Assembly (NCBI GenBank): GCA_022708025.1
Contig: JAKIZM010000004.1
Location: 28,899 to 92,898 of the forward strand
Direction: 5' to 3'
Source of the DNA: Bacteroidota bacterium
GTDB lineage: Bacteria > Bacteroidota > Ignavibacteria > Ignavibacteriales > Ignavibacteriaceae
Length of the DNA: 64,000 nt
Part shown: piece after piece, positions 63,015 to 64,000 of the stretch
Layout of the letters: each line of letters begins with the position of its first letter
How positions within the stretch are numbered: position 1 is the stretch's first letter
Program-made: the position numbers and the translations under genes
The notes under the pieces: generated by a model
Database searches by the model: none
What the model saw: the letters and a program-made list of their open reading frames with translations, nothing else
Told to the model about the DNA's origin: nothing

Positions 63015-63620
63015 ATGAAAACCCAGATAAAAACATTTCAGTTTATTGTAATACTTTTCTTTATGATTTTTTATGTAGGCTGCAATAACAGATTCCCTTT
63101 AGAACAGGATATTACAAAAACTCAAAACAGTTTTCTTAATCAAGACAGCATTAAAGTTAACTTTCCGGAAATAATAAAAAATAAAATAACTCTTATGACG
63201 ATGATTTATACTCATTGTCCGGATATCTGCCCAATGACAACTCATAATATGAGTTTAGTTGAACAGAAATTGCCGGATAACTTAAAAGATAAAGTTAGGT
63301 TTGTTGTAATTTCTTTTGACCCCAAAAGAGATAGCCCCTCAGTTTTTAAAGAATATGCCGAAATAAGAGATTTGTCTTTTAAAACTTGGACATTCCTTAC
63401 TGGAGATGAACAAAATACAAAAGAGGTTATGCTCAAGTTTAATATAGTTGCTATTCCTGCTGACTCAACTTATTATGATGATGGAACTCTTAGTTACAAT
63501 GTAATCCATACAGATAGAATTTCTTTAATTGATCAGGAAGGAAAATTACGAGCTAATTATAAAGGCAGCACAGCAGATCTGAATATGCTGATAGAAGACA
63601 TTAAGTATTTAGCAGATTGA
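63015..63620 (+). CDS. SCO1/SenC-family copper chaperone lipoprotein
   Basis: 201 residues from the ATG at 63015, where a signal peptide and lipobox (FYVGC, Cys23) begin. The thioredoxin fold holds the copper motif THCPDICPM (Cys68, Cys72) and a histidine in NVIHTDR near 162. It delivers copper to cytochrome oxidase CuA or acts as a thiol protein in the periplasm. The absence of a nearby cox operon within the window leaves its client unknown. Confidence 0.9.
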   Translation: MKTQIKTFQFIVILFFMIFYVGCNNRFPLEQDITKTQNSFLNQDSIKVNFPEIIKNKITLMTMIYTHCPDICPMTTHNMSLVEQKLPDNLKDKVRFVVISFDPKRDSPSVFKEYAEIRDLSFKTWTFLTGDEQNTKEVMLKFNIVAIPADSTYYDDGTLSYNVIHTDRISLIDQEGKLRANYKGSTADLNMLIEDIKYLAD

Positions 63621-63642
63621 AAAATTTTTAACTATAATTTTT

Positions 63643-64000
63643 TGTGTTTTAGTGGCAGAAAATATTTGCCACCAAAGCACCAAGGCACAAAAGAACACTA
63701 AAGGAAATACTAAATAAACTTTCGTGAAGTTTAGTGATTTCGTGTTTTAGTGGCAGAAATACTTGCCAACAAAGCACTGAGATATAAAAGAACACTAAAA
63801 GAAATATTAAATAAATTTTCGTGAAGTTTAGTGATTTCGTGTTTTAGTGGTAGAAATACTTGCCAACAAAGCACTGAGATATAAAAGAACACTAAAAGAA
63901 ATATTAAATAAATTTTCGTGAAGTTTAGTGATTTCGTGTTTTAGTGGCAGAAAAACATTTGCCACCAAAGCACTAAGACACTAAAGGACACAAAAAGAAA
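63643..64000. repeat. Tandem array of about 97-bp repeats, at least four copies
   Basis: The motif TTCGTGAAGTTTAGTG recurs at 63721, 63818 and 63915, exactly 97 bases apart, and a further, more diverged copy precedes (from about 63643). Copies two and three are nearly identical, the outer ones less so. Each unit contains GTTTTAGTGG and TTGCCA(A/C)CAAAGCAC, which can partly pair. The array continues beyond the window. No reading frame is preserved. Confidence 0.9.

Noticed and set aside
63643..64000. The 97-base array as a CRISPR
   Set aside because: The whole unit repeats with no unique spacers between short repeats, and no cas genes are near.

Overview
The window is an AT-rich (roughly one-third G+C by eye) chromosomal segment from a member of the Bacteroidota/Chlorobi group, most likely the Ignavibacteria. 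Three things point there: two secreted proteins end in the type IX secretion sorting domain of the 'QNYPNPFNPST' kind that is abundant in Ignavibacteria, several genes are preceded by the Bacteroidota -7 element TAnnTTTG, and the housekeeping genes (meso-DAP MurE, b-type SdhCAB, single-PASTA FtsI) fit. This placement is inference, since no 16S gene is present.

Layout. 1-5521: start of the division and cell wall cluster on the minus strand (mraZ, rsmH, ftsL, ftsI, murE, murF cut by the window edge), with a textbook array of MraZ boxes over the promoter. 5703-11271: a NarL-type two-component system followed by small lipoproteins, membrane proteins and a DUF3892-like protein; near-identical TAGTAC-nn-GTACTA palindromes precede two of the downstream transcription units, and a run of five consecutive hairpins lies at 9400-9595. 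11529-20131: a defence island on the minus strand. It is a type III-like restriction-modification system (Mod and Res) whose two genes are separated by an AAA ATPase, a DUF4276 TOPRIM-like protein, a DUF3800 RNase H-fold protein and a small basic protein. A truncated second copy of the DUF3800 start overlaps the mod stop, indicating that the ATPase-DUF4276 pair was inserted into an older mod-DUF3800 junction. 20396-25883: tRNA-Thr, a 31-residue COX24-type ribosomal miniprotein, zinc-ribbon/TPR protein, HU, a copper chaperone with CopA, and a GMP reductase-like enzyme. 25901-49229: housekeeping and secreted genes (PepF, T9SS cargo, GatB, LepB, M1 aminopeptidase, AddB-like nuclease, M14 carboxypeptidase, an ECF sigma unit with a UspA protein, rpsU, LOG protein, PBP4, SecG, tRNA-Met, Obg). 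49351-52702: sdhCAB. 52912-55999: a cobalamin riboswitch controlling a BtuB-like receptor and a DUF6580 membrane protein. 56092-63620: assorted enzymes including a divergent ATP-grasp/C39-peptidase pair, OsmC, MarC, an aromatic amino acid decarboxylase and SCO1. 63643-64000: four tandem copies of a 97-bp repeat running off the window.

The parts most worth a second look are the rearranged restriction-modification island (with its remnant DUF3800 gene and a palindromic repeat translated in frame inside mod), the palindromes near the two-component system, and the five-hairpin array.
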